Positions 1 to 7,110 of a stretch of DNA of 36,741 bases are shown here, in pieces. The notes under the pieces are model-generated. The model saw nothing but the letters and a program-made list of their open reading frames with translations, searched no databases and had not been told where the DNA came from. The stretch is from Streptomyces sp. CNH099 (GTDB lineage Bacteria; Actinomycetota; Actinomycetes; Streptomycetales; Streptomycetaceae): positions 1 to 36,741 of the forward strand of contig AZWL01000044.1 of the NCBI GenBank assembly GCA_000514715.1, given 5' to 3'. Within the stretch, counting starts at the first letter, position 1. Each line of letters begins with the position of its first letter. The position numbers and the translations under genes were made by a program.

Positions 1-183
1 CGGATCATGATCGAGGGCAAGCGGCTGCGGATTGGCACCCCGCATGTCGGGAAGATCGTGACGGTCATCCTGGAGGACACCTGCTACCGCGTCCTCGACG
101 GAGAGACCGAGCTGTCCACTCACCCGCGCACCGACGACAAGCCGACCACCAGAGTCAGGGCACTCAACCGCACCGAGCAGTAG
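1..183 (+). CDS. IS481-type transposase, C-terminal fragment (runs in from the left edge)
   Basis: The first reading frame is open from base 1 to a TAG at 181-183 and encodes the last 60 residues of a protein. The segment beginning RIMIEGKRLRIGTPHVGKIV, followed by a block around CYRVLDGETEL, looks like the short beta-rich tail that follows the DDE integrase core in IS481-family transposases of Streptomyces. In the full enzyme the core cuts and joins element ends; none of the catalytic part lies in this window. The bases just after the stop, with the word tgtccagcatctcccga, resemble the terminal inverted repeat of such elements. I am fairly sure of the family from pattern memory only. Whether the element is complete cannot be judged from here. 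Confidence 0.6.
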   Translation, partial: RIMIEGKRLRIGTPHVGKIVTVILEDTCYRVLDGETELSTHPRTDDKPTTRVRALNRTEQ

Positions 184-203
184 CGACTGTCCAGCATCTC
201 CCG

Positions 204-222
204 AGGACATCAGCTATGTCCT
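204..222. repeat. 7-bp inverted repeat just past the IS481 transposase, possible element end or terminator
   Basis: Aggacat at 204-210 and atgtcct at 216-222 are perfect inverted repeats around a five-base loop. They lie 20 bases after the transposase stop, where an IS481 right end is expected. The stretch 223-430 up to the next gene holds no convincing coding sequence. I cannot place the exact IS boundary or a target duplication because the left end is outside the window. Confidence 0.35.
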
Positions 223-430
223 GGAGCCAACCTGTCCAAGATCACGTGGGACCTCACACCGTCACATCAGGCCCGGGGGCATTGGGCAGGACCCGTTCGA
301 GGGCTGGCTGCTGTAGGGGGCGGCGTGCAGCAGGTAGTCCCCTATGAGCCGGTGTCTGATCGTGTGCGGCTCGTGGTGGGTTCCTGCGCCGGCGTAACCG
401 CCGTGAACGCTCCCCGCTAGGATCCGTGTC

Positions 431-1093
431 ATGATTCGCGCAGCTGTCTTCGATGTCGGCGAATGCCTGGTTGATGAGACGAGAGAGTACGGGATCTGGG
501 CTGATTGGCTTGGTATTCCCCGGCACACGTTCGCCTCGATGTTCGGTGCCGTCATCGCGCAGGGGCGTGACTATCGCGAGACCTTCGAGGAATTTCGGCC
601 CGGCTTCGACCTCTACGAGGAGCGTGAGAAGCGGGCCGCCGCGGGCCACCCGGAGATCTTCGGCGAAGAGGACCTGTATCCGGACGTGCGGGACACGTTC
701 GCGGCCCTGCGTGCGGACGGTCTGTGGCTCGGCATCGCCGGGAACCAGACAGTACGTGCTGGCCAGATTCTGCGGGAACTCTTCGCGGCAGACGTAGATC
801 TGATCGGGACGTCCGACGACTGGGGCGCCAGCAAGCCCGATCGTGCATTCTTCGACCGCGTCGCGGACGCCGCTCCGGTTGAGCCCGCCGAGATCCTGTA
901 CGTCGGCGATCGCGTCGATAACGACCTACGCCCTGCCGTAGCCGTCGGCATGCAGACTGCTCTCGTGCACCGTGGCCCGTGGGCCACCATTCAGTGGAGC
1001 ACGACGGAAGCTCTGAACTCGCCGACCTTCCGCGTCGAGTCTCTGCTGGAACTGTCCGGGCTGATCCGCCGGTTCAACGAGCAAGGGCACTAA
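431..1093 (+). CDS. HAD-superfamily hydrolase
   Basis: This 220-residue protein has the four haloacid-dehalogenase motifs in order: FDVGECLVD with the nucleophile Asp8, GIAGNQ around residues 101-106 in the motif II position, Lys135 in ASKPD, and VGDRVDND with Asp160 and Asp165. The cap insertion between motif I and residue 80 suggests a subfamily I enzyme acting on a small phosphorylated or halogenated substrate in the cytoplasm. In phosphatases the second residue after the nucleophile is usually Asp; here it is Gly10, which also occurs in many actinobacterial members with the DVGG-type motif. Length is normal for the family. The gene converges on the XRE regulator at 1074-2294 and the two coding regions overlap by 20 bases at their 3' ends. 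The substrate cannot be inferred. Confidence 0.85.
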   Translation: MIRAAVFDVGECLVDETREYGIWADWLGIPRHTFASMFGAVIAQGRDYRETFEEFRPGFDLYEEREKRAAAGHPEIFGEEDLYPDVRDTFAALRADGLWLGIAGNQTVRAGQILRELFAADVDLIGTSDDWGASKPDRAFFDRVADAAPVEPAEILYVGDRVDNDLRPAVAVGMQTALVHRGPWATIQWSTTEALNSPTFRVESLLELSGLIRRFNEQGH

Positions 1094-2294
1094 CCGTGGT
1101 TGCCCAGTCGTAGAGGCGGTCGTCCAGCTCCCGTACGCACCGCTCGTGCTGATGCGGTACGAGTTGCCGCCGCACCTCACGGATCCGTTCCATGCCAACC
1201 GCGTACCACGTCACCTGCAGCTGATCCAGGGCCTGCGTCGCATACCGGCAAGCCGCTTCCGGCTTGTCGGCTACTGCCTCGACGGCGGCCAGGTCGGCGA
1301 GCACGACCGTGCGTTGCTTGTCCGCATCCGATGACAGGTCGTCCAGGACTGCGAGGAGCGTGGAGCGAGCCTGGGGGAGGTGACCGGCCGCCAGCTGCGT
1401 ATTGCCCTTGAACGCGGCCAGCCGCACGCTGCCGAACCAGTCCATCCACTCCGGGCACACCCCGGTCGGCTCGCGAAGCACGTCCTCGGCGTGAGAGATG
1501 AGGCGGAGCGCGGTCCGCGGGTCCCCGCACCGGGTCTCGCATTCCGCCTCCACGGCATCCAGCCACGCCCAGAACTCGGCAGCGGCATCGGCGCGGCGGG
1601 TGTAGGTACGCGCGGCCGTCATGCGTTCCACGGCCTTGTCGCGCTCACCCGACCAGCCCGGAACGAACGCCATGTGCGCCAGTACGGCAGCGCCGAGCAG
1701 CGAGTCGTCCGCCTCCCCGGCGGCCTGCAGGGCGCGCAGCAGGGTGGCGTCAGCGCGCCCTGGTTCTTGCAGGTCAAAGAACTCGATCCGGCCAGCCAGC
1801 AGCCATGTCTCGGAGAGCGCCGCCGCGACGGCCTTGCGCGTCGCGCCAGCGGTTTCTTCCAGCAGGGCACAGCCGAGCGAAGCGTGAGCAGCGACGGCGG
1901 GGTGGAGAGTGGCGGGCGCCACGCTCCAGTACAGGTGCCGGTGTGACCGAGTAACTGCGCTGAAGTCCGCGGCGACGGATGCAGGCTGAAGCGTCTGCGA
2001 TGCCGCCTTCGGCACTGCAGCTAGGCTGGGTACGCCCGTCAAGTGGTCGCGTCGTCCGTGGTGACTGGTGTCGTGACCGGCGGGTGGCGTGAAGCCGAGC
2101 GCCTCAAGACCGACTCCTAGCGCGCGGGTAAGGGCCCGCTGCAGATCAGGGTGGGGCCACGGAGGGTTGGCGGACTCCCACCGCTTCACCTGCCGGACCC
2201 CGACACGGAGTTCGTCCGCGAGCGCCTGCTGGGAGCTGTAACCGGCTGCAAGGCGCGCGGACTTGAGACGCGTATTGCCGGACGGTCGAGCCAT
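1074..2294 (-). CDS. XRE-family transcriptional regulator with TPR-like C-terminus (module copy 1)
   Basis: The protein has 406 residues. Residues 9-66 form a Cro/C1-type helix-turn-helix (LKSARLAAGYSSQQALADEL, then VRQVKRWES), followed by a long alanine-rich helical region of the sort seen in Streptomyces XRE regulators with TPR-like tails. The ATG at 2294 is preceded on the minus strand by a good ribosome site (ggaggtactg). It lies downstream of a broken SLOG gene (2497-2793) in the same order and orientation as the regulator/SLOG pair at 3273-5123, so it is probably the regulator of a tandemly duplicated module. About 200 bases separate it from the SLOG remnant, against 15 in the intact copy. 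It most likely controls its own cluster; the target is unknown. Confidence 0.8.
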   Translation of the reverse strand: MARPSGNTRLKSARLAAGYSSQQALADELRVGVRQVKRWESANPPWPHPDLQRALTRALGVGLEALGFTPPAGHDTSHHGRRDHLTGVPSLAAVPKAASQTLQPASVAADFSAVTRSHRHLYWSVAPATLHPAVAAHASLGCALLEETAGATRKAVAAALSETWLLAGRIEFFDLQEPGRADATLLRALQAAGEADDSLLGAAVLAHMAFVPGWSGERDKAVERMTAARTYTRRADAAAEFWAWLDAVEAECETRCGDPRTALRLISHAEDVLREPTGVCPEWMDWFGSVRLAAFKGNTQLAAGHLPQARSTLLAVLDDLSSDADKQRTVVLADLAAVEAVADKPEAACRYATQALDQLQVTWYAVGMERIREVRRQLVPHQHERCVRELDDRLYDWATTVSALAR

Positions 2295-2496
2295 CAGTAC
2301 CTCCGAAACATGCGGTCCAAGAAGTGTCGCAGCACGCCCCCCGTATGGCTAGCTCACCCTCGAATTGGTGAAGGAAAGTCCCCTTCCGGTCGCCTATATG
2401 GCCCCTGAAAGTCCTCGTGCATAGTCGAAGTCCCCGACATGGTGGTGCCGTTCACCGAGATGGAGACGAGGGACCACCATGCAGCCAAAGCCGCCG

Positions 2497-2793
2497 TTAG
2501 CCGCTCTTGATGGCAGTTGACAGCGGAGCGGGCCTCGACCGTTGCTGGGCGAGAGCGTCCGGCACGACCACGACGAGCTGCGCCGCCGTGACCTTGGCCA
2601 GCCATGTGAGGGCGAGGGTGTCGATGCCCTGGGCTCCGCCGAGGTAGACGACGGTCTCGTCGTCGGTGGCGAAGGGAGCGAGGTAGACCGCGAAGAGCCG
2701 GGTGTAGTCGCCGTGGGGACGGTGTCCGGTCGAGCATGTGCCGGTGATCGTCACTGCCTGGTTCAACATCAACTTCGTGTCACAGGTTGTCAT
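2497..2793 (-). pseudogene. Broken copy of the SLOG-fold protein (module copy 1)
   Basis: From the ATG at 2793 the translation runs parallel to the intact SLOG protein at 4626-5123: MTTCDTKL at the start, GHRPHGDYTRLF, VVYLGGAQGID and LVVVVPDALAQQ. After LAQQ the frame is lost. The matching continuation (ARSAVNCHQERL against ARSAVDRHRARI) lies in another frame, and beyond about base 2460 similarity ends. The second half, with the RNRYMVDRS and GSGTW segments, is missing. Loss of half the Rossmann-type fold should abolish function. It is read divergently from the methyltransferase fragment at 2967, as in the intact copy. Confidence 0.75.
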
Positions 2794-2966
2794 GGGCCGC
2801 TGCGTCGGCAGATTCGAGACGCTCACGATGTGGACCTGAACGATCTCACACCCGCTCGGCCGCACAGTCAGTCCGGCGTCGGGGCGCGAGCCTGGTCGCG
2901 GGGCGGCGGCATACTGCCGCGCCGCCGGCTCGTGCTTCGGCCCGTAGTTTCGATGAGGCGATTCGC
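2794..2966. promoter_or_regulatory. Divergent promoter region, copy 1 of a duplicated intergenic segment
   Basis: This segment between the broken SLOG and broken methyltransferase genes closely matches 5124-5296. Shared words include gttcgagacgctcacg-like sequence, gtggacctgaacgatctcac, cgctcggccgcacagtca and, next to the methyltransferase start, agtttcgatgaggcgattcg. Retention of both flanks in both copies suggests it carries the two outward promoters and any operator bound by the XRE proteins. No single -10/-35 pair stands out. Confidence 0.5.
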
Positions 2967-3155
2967 ATGAGAGAGAAGGACTGGGCATCGGCGGAGCTGA
3001 CGGCGCCTGTCATCGACGTCAGTCGGCCGCATCCGGCGCGGATATACGACTTCTACCTCGGTGGCAAGGACCACTACGAAGTCGACCGCGTGGCTGCGGA
3101 GGCCGTGATGCGGCTGGCGCCGCGGGCCAGGCCGTCGCTGGCGAACCGCGCCTGG
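2967..3155 (+). pseudogene. N-terminal fragment of a SAM-dependent methyltransferase (module copy 1)
   Basis: The 63 codons from ATG 2967 match the N-terminus of the intact methyltransferase at 5297: RPHPARIYDFYLGGKDHYE against RPHPARMYDYYLRGKDNYA, then AEAVMRLAP and NRAW. At about 3155 similarity stops abruptly and the frame runs into sequence antisense to the neighbouring XRE gene. The SAM-binding glycine motif is not included, so the fragment cannot be an enzyme. The break just before 3156 marks one end of the tandem duplication or a later deletion. Bases 3156-3272 hold only junction sequence. Confidence 0.75.
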
Positions 3156-3272
3156 AGGCGCACACGCCGCCTGGAGAGCATTACTGAACGGTTCCTGTTC
3201 AACCGGTGTCGGCGGTTTAGCCGGAGTCAAGCGGTCCGACGTAGTGCCCCTGGGGCAGGAAGGGGCGGTCGG

Positions 3273-4610
3273 TCATCGTCCGAAGGCTTCGATGATGTGG
3301 TCGTCGAGGTCGGCGACGAAGTCTTCGCCGCGCCAGGGCCGCAGATGTCGGCGTGCGTGGTGCAGGCGGAGGGTGGGGACTCGGCCACCAGTGGTGGCTG
3401 CTGCGGTTACGCAGTCGTGAAGCAGTTCGACGGCTGCGCGGGGTTCGCCCATTGTTACCCGGGCCAGGGCTTGGTCGGTGCTGATGATCGTGCGCTGGAC
3501 CCGTTCGCGCGCCGCGCTCAGCCTGCCTACTGCCTGGGCGAACTGGTCGTGGGCAGTGGCCGGGTTCCCGGCATACAGCTCGCACAGCCCTTCGAAGCCA
3601 CGCAGGTGGGAGGCGGTGAAGCTCGTCGCTGCCGGATCGTCCGCGTCGCTCGTGTCGAGGTCGTGGTGGGCGAGCTGGAGCGCTCCTTGGGCGGGGCGTT
3701 GGTGGCCGGCGCGGGCGGCGAGTTCGGCCTGCAGGGCGTGGGTACGTGCGCGGACCTTGGTGCTGGCGCCGTTGCTGGCGTCGCGTACGGCCGCGTCGAC
3801 CAGGCGTTGGGTGGTGTGCAGGCCAGGGGTGGAGTACAGCGTCGTGAGGGCGTGGCTCATGTGGACGGTGGCGCGTCGCCATCGGGGCAGGTGCGCGGCT
3901 TCTTCGGTGGCGCGGGTGTACTGGGCGCGGGCCGCGATGTCGTCGCGGACTTCGAAGGCGAGCCGGCCGGCCATGGTGTGGGCGGAGACGGCGATGTCAC
4001 GCAGGGCGGGCAGCAACGGATCGGGAACGCCGGCGCTGAGCAGTCGCCGGCAGGCGTCGACGGTGGGCGCGAGCAGCAGCTGCAGCCGCGCGAAGGGCAG
4101 GCCGCCGATGTGGGCGTTGATGTCACTGACGGCGGCGCGCAAGCCGACGAGGAGGTCGTCGTCGGCCAGGGCGGGATCGGCCAGGGCGGCGGTGAGGCCG
4201 TCTTCGAGAGCGGGGGAGAGCAGCGCGAGCATGCCGGCGCCGGAGTCGGTGGCCGAGCGCACGAGCAGCTGGCGCAGTTCGGCCAGTGCTTGGGTGCCTT
4301 CGCCGAGGTGGGCGAGGGCGTCGAGGAGTTCGGCAAAGTCCGAGCCCGGCCCCAGCGCCAGGCCGCCGGTGGGCGTGCGGGCGTACAAGTGGGCCAGCAG
4401 CAACTGATAGCGATCGTCGGGGCGGGTGGGGCGGGTGCTCTCCCAGCGGGCCACCGACCGCTGCACGCCGGCGATCGACGGCAGCGACATGCCCGGCCGG
4501 CCGTGCTGTTCGGCAAGGTCGCGCAGCGCTCTGGCGGTGCCGGCCAGGGACAGTCCGCGTCGGCGCCGCAGATTCTTGAGCATCGCCGCACCGCGGGCCT
4601 TGTCGTCCAT
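3273..4610 (-). CDS. XRE-family transcriptional regulator with TPR-like C-terminus (module copy 2)
   Basis: This is a 445-residue member of a large Streptomyces regulator group. It starts with a helix-turn-helix region (LKNLRRRRGLSLAGTARAL, then GVQRSVARWES at about 10-60), followed by the signature YQLLLAHLYARTPTG and LALGPGSDFAELLDALAHLG. The remaining 330 residues are helical and TPR-like. Members of this group often work beside partner genes whose expression they govern. The ATG at 4610 has aggatagg just upstream, and the start is only 15 bases after the stop of the SLOG gene (4626-5123), so the two are surely one minus-strand transcript. The ligand or protein sensed by the repeat domain cannot be told from sequence. 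Confidence 0.85.
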   Translation of the reverse strand: MDDKARGAAMLKNLRRRRGLSLAGTARALRDLAEQHGRPGMSLPSIAGVQRSVARWESTRPTRPDDRYQLLLAHLYARTPTGGLALGPGSDFAELLDALAHLGEGTQALAELRQLLVRSATDSGAGMLALLSPALEDGLTAALADPALADDDLLVGLRAAVSDINAHIGGLPFARLQLLLAPTVDACRRLLSAGVPDPLLPALRDIAVSAHTMAGRLAFEVRDDIAARAQYTRATEEAAHLPRWRRATVHMSHALTTLYSTPGLHTTQRLVDAAVRDASNGASTKVRARTHALQAELAARAGHQRPAQGALQLAHHDLDTSDADDPAATSFTASHLRGFEGLCELYAGNPATAHDQFAQAVGRLSAARERVQRTIISTDQALARVTMGEPRAAVELLHDCVTAAATTGGRVPTLRLHHARRHLRPWRGEDFVADLDDHIIEAFGR

Positions 4611-4625
4611 GGTCCTATCCTGCCC

Positions 4626-5123
4626 TTACACGGGCACGATCAGGCGGGGTTTGCCCAGCTCGGCCGTGTAGTTCAGGGTCTGCCACGTACCCGAGCCGGC
4701 GCCGCCGGTGTGCGGAAAGCCGATCGCCATCCTGCTGCGGTCGACCATGTACCGGTTGCGCGCGTGGTATGCCTCGGTGTTCAGCGCCGCGGCTCGCAGC
4801 TCGATGATCTGCATGATCCGCGCCCGATGGCGGTCGACCGCGGAGCGCGCCGCGTCGGGTTGCTGGGCGAGCGTGCCGGGCACGACCACGACGAGCTGCG
4901 CCGGGGTGGCCTCAGCCAGCCACGCGAGGGCCAGGGAGTCGATGCCCTTGGCTCCGCCGAGGTAGACGACGGTCGCGTCGTCGGTGGCGAAGGGCGCGAG
5001 GTAGGTGGAGAAGAGCCGGGTGTAGTCCCCGTGGGGGCGATGTCCCGTTGTGCGCGTGCCGGTGATCGTCACTGCCTGGTTCAACATCAACGTCGTGATC
5101 AACTTCGTGTCACAGGTTGTCAT
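4626..5123 (-). CDS. SLOG/DprA-like Rossmann-fold nucleotide-binding protein
   Basis: This 165-residue protein shows the SLOG pattern: an early strand with ITGTRTTGHRP (residues 20-29), VVYLGGAKGIDSLAL at about 52-66 matching the GGxxGxD phosphate-binding turn of DprA/LOG proteins, and GGAGSGTW at 140-147 as a second glycine turn. RNRYMVDRS at 122-130 resembles the conserved R-N-x-x-M/I-V segment of DprA-like proteins. SLOG domains bind nucleotides or nucleotide-derived signals, and many sit in defence or stress-signalling operons. Here the gene is co-transcribed with an XRE regulator and diverges from a SAM methyltransferase, which suggests a sensor in a small regulatory module. I chose ATG 5123, the start shared with the broken copy; an internal ATG, codon 13 (MLNQAV), is possible. 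Ligand and reaction are unknown. Confidence 0.75.
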   Translation of the reverse strand: MTTCDTKLITTLMLNQAVTITGTRTTGHRPHGDYTRLFSTYLAPFATDDATVVYLGGAKGIDSLALAWLAEATPAQLVVVVPGTLAQQPDAARSAVDRHRARIMQIIELRAAALNTEAYHARNRYMVDRSRMAIGFPHTGGAGSGTWQTLNYTAELGKPRLIVPV

Positions 5124-5296
5124 ATGCCGCGGCGTCGGCGGGTTCGAGACGCTCACGTCGTGGACCTGAACGATCTCACACACGCTCGGCCGCACAGTCA
5201 GCCCGGCGTCGGGGCGCGAGCCGGATCATGCGGCGGCGTGCTGCAGTGCCGCGGCCGGTTCGACCTTCGGCCTGCAGTTTCGATGAGGCGATTCGC
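5124..5296. promoter_or_regulatory. Divergent promoter region, copy 2 (intact module)
   Basis: This intergenic segment separates the minus-strand SLOG/XRE pair from the plus-strand operon starting at 5297, and is near-identical in long blocks to 2794-2966. The conserved block next to the methyltransferase start, tttcgatgaggcgattcgc, includes the gagg ribosome site eight bases before ATG 5297. It must hold the promoter of the large operon that follows, and probably the binding site of the XRE regulator at 3273-4610. Confidence 0.5.
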
Positions 5297-6142
5297 ATGA
5301 GGGAGACACGACTTCCGCAGGATGAGCAGCCCGGCGGCTTCGATGTGACTCGGCCGCATCCGGCGCGGATGTACGACTACTACCTCCGTGGCAAGGACAA
5401 CTATGCCGCGGGCCGCGAGGCCGCGGAGGAAGTGATGCGGCGGGCGCCGCAGGCCGCGCCGTCGGCTCGGGAGAACCGCGCCTGGATGCTCCGGGTGGTT
5501 CGCTACCTGGTCCGCGAGGAGGGCATCCGTCAGTTCCTGGACATCGGGACCGGAATCCCCACTGAGCCGAATCTGCATCAGGCGGCGCAGGAGGTCGCGG
5601 CGGAGTGTCGGGTGGTGTACGTGGATAACGACCCGGTCGTGCTGGCGCATGCCCGGGCGTTGATGGCCAGCACGGACGAGGGGCGCACTGAGTACATCGA
5701 TGCCGACCTGCGTGAGCCGGAGGACATCCTGGCTCGCTCGGAGCTGCAGGTCGCACTGGACTTCTCCCGCCCGATCGCGCTGGTGATGTCCGCGGTGGGG
5801 CATTTCGTGGACGACTTGGCCAGGCTCCGCGAGATCGTGACGACGCTGTCGAAGCCGCTGGCACCGGGAAGCTGCCTGGCGCTCTCGCACGCCACGGCCG
5901 ACTTCGATCCGGCGACGGCCGGCGCGGCGGCGGCTGTGTACGGGCAGTTACGGGCAACGGCGTCGATGACACCGCGTACGCACGCGGAGGTGCTGTCCCT
6001 CTTCGACGGGTGTGCGCTGGTGGAGCCCGGCGTGGTGCCGGTGAACGAATGGCGGCCGTACATTCCTGCTGCGGTCGGATCTGCGGAGTCGGCGTGGATC
6101 TACGGCGGCGTGGGTGAGATAGACGGGGGGACGGGAGCGTGA
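5297..6142 (+). CDS. SAM-dependent methyltransferase, DUF574/Methyltransf_19 type (first)
   Basis: The 281-residue protein carries the Methyltransf_19 pattern, an actinobacterial family: RPHPARMYDYYLRGKDNY at 19-36, the SAM motif FLDIGTGIPT at 80-89, the acidic ribose-binding strand VVYVDNDPVV at 107-116, and IDADLREP at 134-141. The family transfers a methyl group from SAM, but substrates are mostly undefined. The start at ATG 5297 is fixed by the match to the fragment at 2967 and by a gagg ribosome site. It is divergent from the SLOG/XRE pair and is the first gene of the operon through 13023. Leucine codon 218 at 5948-5950 is the rare TTA, so translation should depend on the bldA tRNA. Confidence 0.9.
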   Translation: MRETRLPQDEQPGGFDVTRPHPARMYDYYLRGKDNYAAGREAAEEVMRRAPQAAPSARENRAWMLRVVRYLVREEGIRQFLDIGTGIPTEPNLHQAAQEVAAECRVVYVDNDPVVLAHARALMASTDEGRTEYIDADLREPEDILARSELQVALDFSRPIALVMSAVGHFVDDLARLREIVTTLSKPLAPGSCLALSHATADFDPATAGAAAAVYGQLRATASMTPRTHAEVLSLFDGCALVEPGVVPVNEWRPYIPAAVGSAESAWIYGGVGEIDGGTGA

Positions 6143-6270
6143 GCGCAGAGGCGCACGGTTTTCGGTGCCGGACCGTGGGGGAGCTGCCCGCTGCGCGCTG
6201 CGGCGGGTCGGTGTTCTGCGAGCCTTTGATCACTGATGTTTTTCATGCTGTTCCGGGCGGATCGTGTTTC

Positions 6271-7110
6271 ATGTCCGCCGAGGATGACGGGGCTGCGGTG
6301 ACGCCACCGAATGCGGCTCGGATCTATGACGCGATGCTGGGCGGGAGGGACAATTACCCGTCCGACCGGGCGGTCCTTGAGCGGGTGGAGAAGCTGTTTC
6401 CGCATGTGCGGACCGCTGCGGTGGAGAACAGGCGGTTCATGGCCCGGGCGGTGCGGTATGTGGCCGACCGGGGTGTGGATCAGTTCGTTGATATTGGCGC
6501 GGGTTTGCCGACGTCGACGCGGGGGTCTTGCCACCTCCATGAAGCTGTGCAGGAGGTGCGGCCCGCGTCGCGGGTGGTGTACGTGGACAACGATCCGAAC
6601 GTCTACGCCTACGCGCAGGCGCTGATGCGCAGCACGGGGGCTGCTGGACGAGTGGGGTATGTGCTGGCGGATCTTCGGCAGCCGCGGGGTGTCTTGGACT
6701 CGCCGGAGTTTCGTGCGCTGGATCACGATCGGCCGATCGCGCTGAGTGTGGTCGCGGTGCTGCACTACTTGCAGGATAAGTCGCGGCCGTATCAGGTGAT
6801 GCGTACGCTGATCGACGCGTTACCGGCGGGCAGCTGCGTGATCCTCACGTATGTCACCGCTGAGCTGCTGCCGGAGGACTCGGCTGCAGACATGGACGCG
6901 GTGGTGGAGTTGTACCGGGAGCTGGGCATCGAGGCCCAGGCCCGTTCCCGCGAGGAGGTCTTGGCCTTCTTCGACGGGCTGACTGTGGTGTCCCCCGGGC
7001 TGGTGCCGGTCCACCGCTGGCCCGACGAGGGCCACGCGGGCGGGTTGAGCGATGCGCAGGTCTGCTGCTTCGGCGGGGTGGGCGTCAAGCCGGGGCGGGG
7101 TGTGTCGTGA
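6271..7110 (+). CDS. SAM-dependent methyltransferase, DUF574/Methyltransf_19 type (second)
   Basis: This is a paralogue of the preceding gene with the same landmarks: ARIYDAMLGGRDNYPSDR at 16-33, FVDIGAGLPT at 72-81, YVDNDPNVYAYA at 104-115. I chose ATG 6271 because it gives 279 residues, usual for the family, and because 6143-6270 has poor G/C at third positions. A GTG at 6139 would overlap the upstream stop as GTGA and add 44 residues, and has a g-rich ribosome site, so it remains possible. The end overlaps the conservon kinase start (GTG 7107). Codon 184 (6820-6822) is TTA. Two different family members in a row suggest two substrates or a heteromeric enzyme; neither can be decided here. 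Confidence 0.88.
   Translation: MSAEDDGAAVTPPNAARIYDAMLGGRDNYPSDRAVLERVEKLFPHVRTAAVENRRFMARAVRYVADRGVDQFVDIGAGLPTSTRGSCHLHEAVQEVRPASRVVYVDNDPNVYAYAQALMRSTGAAGRVGYVLADLRQPRGVLDSPEFRALDHDRPIALSVVAVLHYLQDKSRPYQVMRTLIDALPAGSCVILTYVTAELLPEDSAADMDAVVELYRELGIEAQARSREEVLAFFDGLTVVSPGLVPVHRWPDEGHAGGLSDAQVCCFGGVGVKPGRGVS

Noticed and set aside
2787..5300. A single 837-codon plus-strand open frame
   Set aside because: Apart from the short methyltransferase fragment at 2967-3155 it is antisense to the XRE regulator and SLOG gene. Its Gly/Ala/Val-rich translation is the usual shadow in G+C-rich DNA.
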